A stretch of DNA of 64,000 bases from Porticoccus sp041395745 (GTDB lineage: Bacteria > Pseudomonadota > Gammaproteobacteria > Pseudomonadales > Porticoccaceae): NCBI GenBank assembly GCA_041395745.1, contig JAWKZV010000003.1, positions 186,001 to 250,000 of the forward strand, given 5' to 3'. A model generated the notes under the pieces. That model saw nothing but the letters and a program-made list of their open reading frames with translations, made no database searches and had not been told where the DNA came from. Of this stretch, positions 19,825-27,819 are shown piece by piece. Made by a program: the position numbers and the translations under genes. Numbering within the stretch: position 1 is the stretch's first letter; each line of letters opens with the position of its first letter.

Positions 19825-20077
19825 CCTGAAAAAACAGGTGGAGCGCCAGGTACGGCGCATGCAGAAAGCCGAGCGGGAAAAACCAACCCTGCTGGGTCAG
19901 GCCGTCTACATCGGGACCCTGGGCCTGCTGTTCGTGCTGCCGGTGGTGGGCGGGGCCTATCTCGGCCAATGGATCGACAGCCTGTTCAGCGACTATTCCA
20001 GCCGCTGGACCGTCAGCCTGATTCTGGTGGGTGTGATGATCGGCGCCATCAACGTCTACCTGTTTATCCGGGAGTAA
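19808..20077 (+). CDS. atpQ: N-type ATPase accessory subunit AtpQ (AtpI/AtpZ-like)
   Basis: An 89-residue membrane protein with two predicted helices (about residues 30-50 and 62-85), following a basic, charged N-terminus. Features of the AtpI/AtpZ family are YIGTLGLLFVLPVVGGAYLGQWID and the second helix ending MIGAINVYLFIRE. In N-ATPase operons this position is atpQ, normally followed by atpR. Here atpB begins four bases after it, so atpR is missing. Confidence 0.8.
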   Translation: MSQPDDLKKQVERQVRRMQKAEREKPTLLGQAVYIGTLGLLFVLPVVGGAYLGQWIDSLFSDYSSRWTVSLILVGVMIGAINVYLFIRE

Positions 20078-20080
20078 CCC

Positions 20081-20779
20081 TTGGACAATCCCGATATCGC
20101 CATCAGTCCGCTGTTTCACCTGGGCCCCGTGGAAATCACCGAAACGGTGGTCACCACCTGGGGCATCATGGCGCTGGTGGGCATTTTTTCCTGGCTGCTG
20201 TCCCGGCGTCTGCGCCTACAGCCTGGTGCATTGCAGTCTGCCATGGAAGGTGTGGTCCTCGCCATTGAGGACGCCGTATCTTCGGCAGCGCCACAAAATG
20301 TCCGGCAGATCATGCCTCTTATAGCCAGTTTGTGGATTTTCCTGGTGATCGCCAATCTCTGCGGCCTGGTTCCCGGGCTGCACTCCCCCACCCGAGACCT
20401 GTCGGCCACCTCGGCGTTGGCCATTCTGGTATTCCTGTCTACTCACTGGTATGGCATCCACTCCCAGGGCATCAAGGCTTATCTGAAACACTACCTGAGC
20501 CCGAGCCCGATACTGCTGCCCTTCCACCTGATCAGTGAGGTCACCCGAACCGTGGCGCTCGCTGTCAGGTTATTCGGCAATATGATGAGCCTGGAAATGG
20601 CAGCACTGTTGATCCTGATTGTGGCAGGTTTCCTGGCACCGGTACCGATACTGATGCTTCACATCATCGAGGCACTGGTACAAGCGTATATTTTCGGCAT
20701 GCTGGCACTGATCTACGTGGCCGGCGGTATCCAATCACAACAATCCCGACAAGAACGGCAAGGAGATCACGATGCCTGA
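20081..20779 (+). CDS. atpB: N-type ATPase subunit a
   Basis: A 232-residue Fo stator subunit with five to six membrane helices. The essential Arg lies in TVALAVRLFGNMM (Arg at about 163, equivalent to E. coli Arg210), and the last helix contains EALVQAYIFGMLALIYVAGG. The start is TTG 20081; no ATG is available between the atpQ stop and this point. It overlaps atpE by eight bases. Confidence 0.9.
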   Translation: MDNPDIAISPLFHLGPVEITETVVTTWGIMALVGIFSWLLSRRLRLQPGALQSAMEGVVLAIEDAVSSAAPQNVRQIMPLIASLWIFLVIANLCGLVPGLHSPTRDLSATSALAILVFLSTHWYGIHSQGIKAYLKHYLSPSPILLPFHLISEVTRTVALAVRLFGNMMSLEMAALLILIVAGFLAPVPILMLHIIEALVQAYIFGMLALIYVAGGIQSQQSRQERQGDHDA

Positions 20780-21038
20780 CCTATCCACTTTTACCCTGGC
20801 CTCCACCGTGGCCGCTGTGTTCGGTGTTTCGCTGGGGGTGATGATGCCCGCTATAGCCATGGGCTGGGCCATCAGCCGGGCTCTGGAGGCCCTGGCGCGG
20901 CAACCTGAAGCGGAGCGCTCAATCATGCGCACCCTGTTTATCGGCTTGGCAATGATCGAATCACTGGCCATCTATGTTCTGGTGATCGTGCTGATCATCC
21001 TGTTCCGCAATCCGCTGCTGGAATACCTCACTCAATAG
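20772..21038 (+). CDS. atpE: N-type ATPase subunit c (rotor ring)
   Basis: An 88-residue hairpin of two membrane helices joined by the polar loop RQPEAERS. The ion-carrying Glu63 lies in GLAMIESLAIY (residues 58-68). In Na+-binding c subunits a polar or acidic residue sits in helix 1, in a GxG(Q/E)G context, and Glu-Ser-Thr occurs in helix 2. Here helix 1 reads PAIAMGW (Met30 at that place) and helix 2 reads Glu-Ser-Leu, so two of the expected Na+ ligands are absent while Ser64 and Tyr68 remain. H+ rather than Na+ coupling is therefore possible (inference). Confidence 0.9.
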   Translation: MPDLSTFTLASTVAAVFGVSLGVMMPAIAMGWAISRALEALARQPEAERSIMRTLFIGLAMIESLAIYVLVIVLIILFRNPLLEYLTQ

Positions 21039-21083
21039 TGGTGAGGTGCTGACAGCCACTGAGCTTCAACAAGGAACCTATTC

Positions 21084-21830
21084 GTGGAATTGAGCTGGTC
21101 CACCTTTCTGCTTGAGATCATCAACTTTCTGGTACTGATCTGGATTCTCAAGCACTTCCTCTACAAACCGGTGCTGGCCATCATCGCCAAGCGCCAGGAG
21201 GGTATCGACAAGACCCTGGCGGACGCCCAAACCCTGCGCGGGGAAGCCGAGCAATTACAGCAACAGTACGAGGCCCGCCTGGACCACTGGGACCAGGAGC
21301 GACAACAGGCACGTGAAGCGCTGAAGAGCGAATTGGACGCCGAACGGGCTCGCAGGATGGAGGAATTACAGACCACTCTTCAGGCTGAGCGGGAGAAGCA
21401 ACAGGTGGCGGAGCAGCGAAGAGTCGCAGACATCCAGCGGCGAATGGAAGAAACCGCTATGGCCCATGGCGCTCAGTTTGCCGGTCGCCTGCTGGAACAG
21501 TCAGCCAGTCCGGAGCTTGAGGCCCGACTGGTGGAGATGGTGATCGCCGAACTGGCGCAGCTGTCCCACGATCAATTAGCCGCCCTGCATGCCCATAATG
21601 GCGCTGACGGCACCCGGATTCAGGTGCTGAGTGCTTACCCCCTGTCGGATCAGCAACGCCAGCAGTTGCACCTTGCCCTGGATAACAACGGCTGGCAGGC
21701 CAACCTGACTTTTGGTGAAGATCCATCGTTACTGGCAGGCTTGCATATCACCATGGGTGCCTGGGTACTGGCGGCCAATTTGCGCGACGAATTGCGCGGT
21801 TTTTCAGAGCTGGCCAGCCGTGACCAGTAA
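21084..21830 (+). CDS. atpF: N-type ATPase subunit b, long form
   Basis: A 248-residue peripheral-stalk protein: one N-terminal membrane helix (about residues 8-28, ending KHFLYKPVLAIIAKRQ), a long Glu/Gln/Arg-rich coiled coil (about 35-140) and a C-terminal part. That part (RIQVLSAYPLSDQQRQQLHLAL ... LLAGLHITMGAWVLAANLRDEL) resembles the end of subunit delta. No separate atpH is present, as is usual in N-ATPase operons with a long b. The start is GTG 21084 with AAGGAA upstream. Confidence 0.88.
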   Translation: MELSWSTFLLEIINFLVLIWILKHFLYKPVLAIIAKRQEGIDKTLADAQTLRGEAEQLQQQYEARLDHWDQERQQAREALKSELDAERARRMEELQTTLQAEREKQQVAEQRRVADIQRRMEETAMAHGAQFAGRLLEQSASPELEARLVEMVIAELAQLSHDQLAALHAHNGADGTRIQVLSAYPLSDQQRQQLHLALDNNGWQANLTFGEDPSLLAGLHITMGAWVLAANLRDELRGFSELASRDQ

Positions 21831-23315
21831 CAACGCCGGGAGCAATGGCATCCTGCAACAGCAGGCCCAATGGCTGGACAATTACCAGCCGGGACTGCGC
21901 CTGCACGAACAGGGTGAAGTGGTTTCGGTCGGCGATGGTATCGCCTGGATAACCGGTTTGCCCTCTGCGGCCATGGACGACGTGCTGCTGTTTGCCGACG
22001 GCAGCCGCGGCATGGTGTTTGACCTCAACGAAAATATTATCGGTGCGGTGCTGCTACAGGAAACCGACCAGCTTACGGCCGGCACCGGGGTGCAGCGCAG
22101 CGGTCGCACGCTCAGTATCCCCGTAGGTGACGAACTGTTGGGCCGGGTCATAGACCCGTTGGGCAACCCCCTGGACGGCGGCGAACCCCCGCCCCATACC
22201 TCCTGGCAACCACTGGAAGCCCAATCCCACCTATTATCGCCAGGGATTTTGTCCTGAGACCGCTCTATACCGGCATTAAGATTATCGACACCATGGTACC
22301 CATCGGCCGCGGCCAAAGGCAATTGCTGATTGGTGATGAGGGACTGGGCCGTAGCGCAGTGGCGATAGATACCGTCATCAACCAACGCGGCCAGAATATC
22401 TACTGCGTCTATGTACTGATCGGCCAGAAACGTTCCACGGTGGTCAATACCCTGGAAACCCTGAAGGAATTCGGCGCCATGGACTACACCACCCTGGTGG
22501 TGGCCGAAGCCAGCGGCCTGCCGGGGCTCCAACAATTGGCTCCGTTTGCCGGTTGCGCCATCGCCGAATTCTGGATGCAACAGGGCCGCGATGTACTGGT
22601 GATCTACGATGATCTCTCCACCCACGCCCGCACCTACCGTGAATTGTCACTGCTGCTGCGCCGCCCGCCGGGCCGAGAGGCCTATCCAGGAGATATTTTC
22701 TCGGTACACGCACGGCTGCTGGAACGGGCCACGTGCCTCAACGCCGCCCACGGCGGTGGCAGCATGACGGCGTTGCCGATTGTGGAAACCAAGCTCGGAG
22801 AGATCGCCGCCTACATTCCCACCAACCTGATTTCCATCACCGATGGCCAGGTTTACCTGGACCGCAACCTGTTTGCCGGCGGCTTCCGACCGGCAATCGA
22901 TATTGCCCTCTCGGTGTCGCGTATCGGCGGTCAGGCCCAGCATCCGCGCATCAAGGAGGAAGCCGGGCGCATGAAGCTCGACTACCTGCAATTCCAGGAG
23001 TTGGAGGTATTCACCCGCTTTGGGGCAAAGCTGGAGACATCCATGGAAATCGCCATCAAGCGGGGACGATTGCTGCGGGAAATTCTCAAGCAGGAACAGC
23101 TGTCACCGCTACCTGCGATCTGCCAGATGGCCTGGCTGGTAGCATTCAACAATCATCTCATGGACAAGCTGGAACCTGAGCAGGTCGGCCCCCACCTGGA
23201 TCAACTCTATGACCGAGCCCGGGACAGCGGATTAACCCTGGACAGCCCTAAGGAGGAGTGGCACGGAGCCGTTGAGAGCTGGCTGCACATCACCCCCACT
23301 GAGCCGGCATCATGA
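21820..23315 (+). pseudogene. atpA: N-type ATPase subunit alpha, frameshifted
   Basis: The frame from GTG 21820 (overlapping atpF) reads a normal alpha N-terminus to LEAQS at about 22225, then goes out of frame and stops at 22255-22257. The correct continuation, PPIIARDFVLRPLYTGIKIID, is in the next frame and runs to TGA 23313-23315. One C missing from the CCC run at 22226-22228 explains it. With it restored the product has about 498 residues. Arginine-finger motif SVSRIGGQAQ is present. The P-loop reads GDEGLGRS where GDRQTGKT/S is usual, so the Walker A Lys is Arg (about residue 178). Sequencing error or true loss cannot be separated here. Confidence 0.85.
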
Positions 23316-24190
23316 GCCGCCGTCGCAGCCTGGAACAACACCGCCACAGCCTCGCAGAAATCAGGGAAATCATGCATTCCATGAAGACCCTGGCCTATAT
23401 GGAGACCCGCAAACTGGCGCGGTTTCTGGAGGCACAGCAACAGGTGGTAAGAAGCATTGAAACGGCTGCCACGGATTTGCTGGACTTCTACCCCGAGATT
23501 CTTCCCCAAAGCATCGACAGCAATCCGGTATATCTGTTGATAGGCTCGGAAAGAGGGTTCTGCGGGGATTACAACCATGTACTATTGAACCGACTGAATG
23601 AACTGACAGGAGAGGTTCAGAGGGAAGCTCGTGTAATTGCCGTTGGCCATAAGCTCTGCACCCTGATGGATGAAGACCCGAGGGTGATACGTGCCCTCGA
23701 TGGCGCCGGTATAGCCGAGGAGGTTATCCCCCTGCTGAACAACTTAGTCAAGGAGCTAAGCCAGCTCCAGCAAAGCCAGGAAACCCTGTCTCTCATTTGC
23801 CTATACCACAACAGCCCGGAGCAAGTCGGGGTTCAGTTCCTGTTACCGCCATTTCAGTCACTTTCCGCTAGAGAGGAGCCATCATCCTCACAACTGGCAC
23901 CGCTGCTACATATGGAACCACAGGAGTTCCTGCTACAACTGACTCAACACTACCTGTTGGCATCGCTTCACGAAGTGCTTTACACCTCCCTGATGGCGGA
24001 AAACCACCACCGGGTAGCACACCTGGAAGGCGCGGTGAAACATCTGGATGATGAATCGGACGAACTGGCCAGGGCATGTAACGGCCTGCGCCAGGAAGAA
24101 ATTACCGAGGAAATCGAGGTAATCCTGCTCAGCTCCGAGAATCTGTTCCGAGACATTGGCGATGTTCAGCAAAGGGATGTTAAGCCCTAA
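23312..24190 (+). CDS. atpG: N-type ATPase subunit gamma
   Basis: A 292-residue central-stalk subunit. The N-terminal coiled-coil helix (SRRRSLEQHRHSLAEIREIMHSMKTLAYMETRKL) and the C-terminal helix (HLEGAVKHLDDESDELARACNGLRQEEITEEIEVILLSSENL) form the rotor axle. The central Rossmann-like domain includes LLIGSERGFCGDYN. It overlaps the atpA stop by four bases and ends the operon. Confidence 0.88.
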   Translation: MSRRRSLEQHRHSLAEIREIMHSMKTLAYMETRKLARFLEAQQQVVRSIETAATDLLDFYPEILPQSIDSNPVYLLIGSERGFCGDYNHVLLNRLNELTGEVQREARVIAVGHKLCTLMDEDPRVIRALDGAGIAEEVIPLLNNLVKELSQLQQSQETLSLICLYHNSPEQVGVQFLLPPFQSLSAREEPSSSQLAPLLHMEPQEFLLQLTQHYLLASLHEVLYTSLMAENHHRVAHLEGAVKHLDDESDELARACNGLRQEEITEEIEVILLSSENLFRDIGDVQQRDVKP

Positions 24191-24222
24191 GGATTCCCTC
24201 CCCTGCTAAACAGTGCTCATTT

Positions 24223-24360
24223 CCTGCACGCAGGCTCTGGTGCAAATGGATAGGGTTGAGTGAGAACGGCCTACGGCCATTTTGCACCCGAAAGGGCGGC
24301 GCAACCTGCGGTTGCTGGGTCCAACTTCCTGGCGGAAGTTGTCGAACCGCCATCGGTTCG
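24223..24360. other. Array of consecutive short perfect hairpins
   Basis: Between atpG and tRNA-Arg the sequence folds into a row of tight stem-loops. They are CCTG/CAGG (24223-24234), GGCC-TAC-GGCC (24268-24278), CCC-GAAA-GGG (24287-24296), GCAACC-TGC-GGTTGC (24301-24315), AACTTCC-TGGC-GGAAGTT (24323-24340) and CGAACCG-CCAT-CGGTTCG (24343-24360). TGCAAATGG (24241) can also pair with CCATTTTGCA (24277). Loops are three or four bases. An open frame spans it but looks like an artefact. It may be a structured RNA, a repeat element or a DNA recombination substrate. Confidence 0.6.
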
Positions 24361-24384
24361 AACTCTGGCAGACTCACCATAAAC

Positions 24385-24413
24385 AAAAAGGCCACCGCAA
24401 GGGTGGCCTTTTT
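24385..24413. terminator. Bidirectional intrinsic terminator
   Basis: Stem AAAAAGGCCACC / GGTGGCCTTTTT with a five-base loop, flanked by A and T tracts, so it can stop transcripts from both sides. It lies just beyond the 3' end of the leftward tRNA-Arg gene and after the rightward atp operon. Confidence 0.85.
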
Positions 24414-24418
24414 GTTTA

Positions 24419-24495
24419 TGGCGCGCTCGGGAGGATTCGAACCTCCGACCGCCTGGTTCGTAGCCAGGTACTCTATCCAGCTGAGCTACGAGCGC
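24419..24495 (-). tRNA. tRNA-Arg (anticodon ACG)
   Basis: On the minus strand the 77-base gene folds as a complete cloverleaf. The acceptor stem is GCGCTCG/CGAGCGC, the D arm AGCTCAGCTGGATAGAGT, and the anticodon stem CCTGG/CCAGG has loop CTACGAA (anticodon ACG, reading CGU and, as inosine, CGC/CGA). The T arm is GGAGGTTCGAATCCTCC, with discriminator G and an encoded CCA (24419-24421). A terminator follows at once. Confidence 0.97.
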
Positions 24496-24684
24496 GTGAG
24501 GCCGCGTAATATATTGAAGTGGTGGGTATGAGTCAAGTCGAAAGCAGAAGATTCCGGTATGTTTTTTCAATCTGGAGAATCTCTGAATTTTTTGTCTCCA
24601 CGGCGACTTCACGTCAGTGTTATGCTGAAAAGTAATCAGGTATCCAAGCCTCATAGAAGAGCACTGATAAGTAAGGGGTAAAAG

Positions 24685-25704
24685 ATGATCCGCATCGCAA
24701 TCAATGGTTATGGCCGTATCGGCAGGAACATTCTCCGCGCTTTCTACGAGCGCCCCGAACTGCACAAGCAAATGGAAATTGTCGCCATCAATGACCAGGG
24801 CAACGTCGCCATCAATAGCCATTTAACCCAGTATGACAGCGTTCATGGTCGCTTTGCCAAGCACGTCAGTCACGATGAATCCACTATTATCATCGATAAC
24901 GATCATATCGCCGTGCTGGCAGAAAAAGAGCCTGCCAAGCTGCCTTGGAAAGACCTCCGGGTGGATGTTGTATTCGAGTGCACCGGCTTGTTTACTGACA
25001 GGGACAAGGCATCGGGACATCTGGCAGCAGGTGCCCGAAAAGTACTGATATCTGCGCCCGGCAAGGATATGGATGCCACCATTGTTTACGGCATCAACCA
25101 CCAACTGCTGGGCCCAGAGCACCAGATTGTTTCCAATGCATCCTGTACTACGAATTGCCTGGCCCCAGTGGTTAAACCCTTGCATGAGGCCATCGGTATT
25201 GAAGATGGTTTTATGACCACCATTCACGCCTATACCAACGATCAACACCTGGTGGATGTCTACCATCCGGATGTTTATCGTGCCCGTTCTGCCACCCTTT
25301 CCATGATCCCCACTAAAACCGGCGCAGCCAAAGCCATTGGCCTGGTAATACCGGAGCTTGATGGCCGCCTGGATGGCATCGCAGTACGGGTTCCCACGGC
25401 TAACGTATCACTAGTGGATTTCACCTTTACTGCCCATCGCAAAACCAATGCCGAGGAAGTGAATAGTGTAATCAAAGCGGCCTCAGACGGCTCCTTGTCG
25501 AAGGTACTGGCTTATACGGAAGAGCCCCTGGTATCCATAGATTTCAATCATTCACCCTACTCAAGCATCTTCGATGGATCACATACCCGGGTGCACGGAA
25601 ACCTGGTCAAGGTACTTGCCTGGTATGACAATGAATGGGGCTTTTCAAACCGTATGCTGGACACCTGTCAGGAACTCTTTAAAACCGGAGATACCTCACT
25701 GTAA
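24685..25704 (+). CDS. gap: Glyceraldehyde-3-phosphate dehydrogenase
   Basis: A 339-residue NAD-dependent enzyme of glycolysis and gluconeogenesis. It has the N-terminal Rossmann motif INGYGRIGRN (residues 5-14) and the catalytic Cys154 in SNASCTTNCLAP, with the partner His in TTIHAYTNDQ. ATLSMIPTKTGAAKA and the C-terminal WYDNEWGFSNRM are standard. AINDQGNVAINSHLTQYDSVHGRF is like the pseudomonad catabolic GAPDH subgroup. pgi follows 105 bp downstream, suggesting a sugar-carbon pair. Confidence 0.93.
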   Translation: MIRIAINGYGRIGRNILRAFYERPELHKQMEIVAINDQGNVAINSHLTQYDSVHGRFAKHVSHDESTIIIDNDHIAVLAEKEPAKLPWKDLRVDVVFECTGLFTDRDKASGHLAAGARKVLISAPGKDMDATIVYGINHQLLGPEHQIVSNASCTTNCLAPVVKPLHEAIGIEDGFMTTIHAYTNDQHLVDVYHPDVYRARSATLSMIPTKTGAAKAIGLVIPELDGRLDGIAVRVPTANVSLVDFTFTAHRKTNAEEVNSVIKAASDGSLSKVLAYTEEPLVSIDFNHSPYSSIFDGSHTRVHGNLVKVLAWYDNEWGFSNRMLDTCQELFKTGDTSL

Positions 25705-25809
25705 TAACCGCTAAATATTGATATCCTACCTTGCACACACCCGACCAGGGGGATTTCTAGCATCTGGACTCAAGGACACAGGGCGCACTATTTCCGCTCC
25801 TGCATTGAA

Positions 25810-27462
25810 ATGGATAAAATCACGCTTCAATCTATGGATATACCTTCAGCTATGATCGGTCTGGATATTTGTCCCACCGCACTGCCTTCTTGGCAGAAAC
25901 TTTCAAAACTGGCGACAACAGCCAAGACCATGTCATTAATGGAAATGTTTAAAGAGGATGCCAACAGGGCTCAGCGCATGGCTATCGAGCACGATGGTCT
26001 GCTTCTGGACTTTTCTAAAAACCTGGTGGATGACACCATCTGGGAAACGCTACTTGAACTAGCCAGACAATCTCACATTGAAAGACATCGTAGCGCACTA
26101 TTTGCCGGAGAAGCCATCAACGTAACTGAAGACAGACCGGTTTCCCACCCTATGCTCCGGTGTAATCACACCGACAAGCAACTGTCGGAAGACGATGCTC
26201 TGATTACCATGGCATCCGAGATGCGGGATCACATGGCTGATATCAGTGAAAAAATACGTTCGGGACAATGGCTTGGCGTAACGGGTAAACCCATTCGCAC
26301 AATCCTCCATATTGGCATTGGAGGTTCCGCGTTAGGTCCAGAGCTAGCATGCGAGGCGCTGCGACCATACAGTCACCCCGAAATCGATATTTTCTTCGTT
26401 GCCAACGTCGACGGCGCTGAAATACTTCCACTGTTAAAAACACTTGATCCAGAAACCACACTCGTTGTGGTCGCCAGCAAGACATTTACCACTCAAGAAA
26501 CCCTGATCAACGCAAATACTGCTGCATGCTGGCTCAAGGAAAGTCTGGGGTTAGAAAATTCACCTAATTCAGAGCACTTTATCGCCATAACCGCTCAACC
26601 AGAAAATGCCCGCCTTTTCGGCATATCTGAGTCGAGAATACTTACCTTCCACCATTCTGTTGGTGGTCGATATTCACTCTGGTCCACCGTTGGGCTGACA
26701 GTCGCCATTGCCGTTGGTTTCGAAAGATTTCAGCAAATGCTAGACGGCGCGAGGGCAATGGACCTCCATTTCACCTCAGCACCGCTGAGCAGCAATCTAC
26801 CCGTTGTGATGGCCTTGCTGGGAATTTGGTACAACAATTTTCTGGATGCGACAACGGTAGCCATCGTGCCTTATTGTCAGCGTTTGTCACTTCTGCCTAC
26901 ATACTTGCAGCAGCTCGATATGGAGAGCAACGGCAAGTCGGTATCTCTTTCCGGCCAAGCTATAAACTATGCCACAGGGCCAATAGTATGGGGACAACCC
27001 GGAACAAGTGGCCAACATGCCTTTTTCCAGTTACTCCACCAAGGTACTCATTTAGTACCGGTCGATTTCATAGCCGCCGTCAATGAACCTTCGAGCAACC
27101 ATCAACACCACAGCGCCCTGCTCAATAACATGCTAGCTCAAGCTGCTGCTTTGATGTGCGGGCAAACCGATGAGCGACTTCCCCCACACAAGTATCATGC
27201 GGGCAACCGTCCCTCGAACATCCTCTTGTGCAATGAGTTGACCCCGTACAACTTCGGACAAATTATTTCACTTTACGAGCACAAGATATTTGTCCAGGGA
27301 AGTATCTGGAATATTAATTCCTATGATCAATGGGGCGTTGAACGAGGAAAAGGGATAGCAAACGCTATTCAGAACAGTACTGACGGTGCTCTTGAGGACA
27401 TGGATAGTTCGACTAAGCATTTGTCCGGCTTTATAAAAAAAATGACATCAACAGCTAGTTAA
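25810..27462 (+). CDS. pgi: Glucose-6-phosphate isomerase
   Basis: A 550-residue phosphoglucose isomerase interconverting glucose-6-phosphate and fructose-6-phosphate. Recognisable are the phosphate-binding GIGGSALGPELACEAL (about residues 172-187), VVASKTFTTQETLINA, and GGRYSLWSTVGL with its Arg. QLDMESNGKSVSL carries the catalytic Glu, and the C-terminal region contains WNINSYDQWGVERGK with the conserved Lys. The first 20 or so residues are not conserved, and one of the inner Met codons may be the true start. The gene is visibly more AT-rich than the atp operon. Confidence 0.93.
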   Translation: MDKITLQSMDIPSAMIGLDICPTALPSWQKLSKLATTAKTMSLMEMFKEDANRAQRMAIEHDGLLLDFSKNLVDDTIWETLLELARQSHIERHRSALFAGEAINVTEDRPVSHPMLRCNHTDKQLSEDDALITMASEMRDHMADISEKIRSGQWLGVTGKPIRTILHIGIGGSALGPELACEALRPYSHPEIDIFFVANVDGAEILPLLKTLDPETTLVVVASKTFTTQETLINANTAACWLKESLGLENSPNSEHFIAITAQPENARLFGISESRILTFHHSVGGRYSLWSTVGLTVAIAVGFERFQQMLDGARAMDLHFTSAPLSSNLPVVMALLGIWYNNFLDATTVAIVPYCQRLSLLPTYLQQLDMESNGKSVSLSGQAINYATGPIVWGQPGTSGQHAFFQLLHQGTHLVPVDFIAAVNEPSSNHQHHSALLNNMLAQAAALMCGQTDERLPPHKYHAGNRPSNILLCNELTPYNFGQIISLYEHKIFVQGSIWNINSYDQWGVERGKGIANAIQNSTDGALEDMDSSTKHLSGFIKKMTSTAS

Positions 27463-27754
27463 TTATTTAATCTCTCTCTTCTGCCACCAAATCGGCAGGG
27501 CACAATTACCCGTAGAGAATTTTTTCAAAGAAATTAAATCCACAGAAAAGCCAATTCACCTCAATAACACTCTAGATAGTGAGCAGGCCTCACGAAATAA
27601 ACCTTAGGTTTTTAGCTCCATACTTCTTAGTAGCAATGAGTGGATAGAATTGTGCGATTTCCGTCGCGCGGAAATTTTCTCGTTAGCGGCACCTTCAACC
27701 ATCTTCTTTTTTCGTTAGTCAAAAATTAGCGACTTAAAGACTTTTCTGTCCATC
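27463..27754. other. AT-rich intergenic stretch between pgi and the RND gene
   Basis: About 290 bp between convergent genes with no convincing reading frame. The only structure noted is a hairpin with arms ATTTCCG / CGGAAAT near 27655-27675. Nothing else is recognised. Confidence 0.5.
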
Positions 27755-27762
27755 AAAAAAAA

Positions 27763-27786
27763 CAAGGCCCGAAGGCCTTGTTTTTT
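27763..27786. terminator. Bidirectional terminator between pgi and the RND gene
   Basis: CAAGGCC-CGAA-GGCCTTG with a preceding A tract and a following T tract, placed between convergent genes and able to end both transcripts. Confidence 0.88.
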
Positions 27787-27819
27787 ACTACATAGCAGTA
27801 AGTATCTAAGGTTTCTTAA

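Noticed and set aside
24350..24380. tRNA 3'-end-like sequence (GGTTCGAAC ... CACCA) before the terminator
   Set aside because: The T-stem does not pair and no upstream cloverleaf can be formed; TTCGAAC here belongs to the CGAACCG/CGGTTCG hairpin.
24256..24531. Open frames on both strands across the hairpin array and tRNA-Arg
   Set aside because: They run through a tRNA gene, a terminator and hairpins. The translation is the typical artefact of tRNA-overlapping frames, with no start signal.
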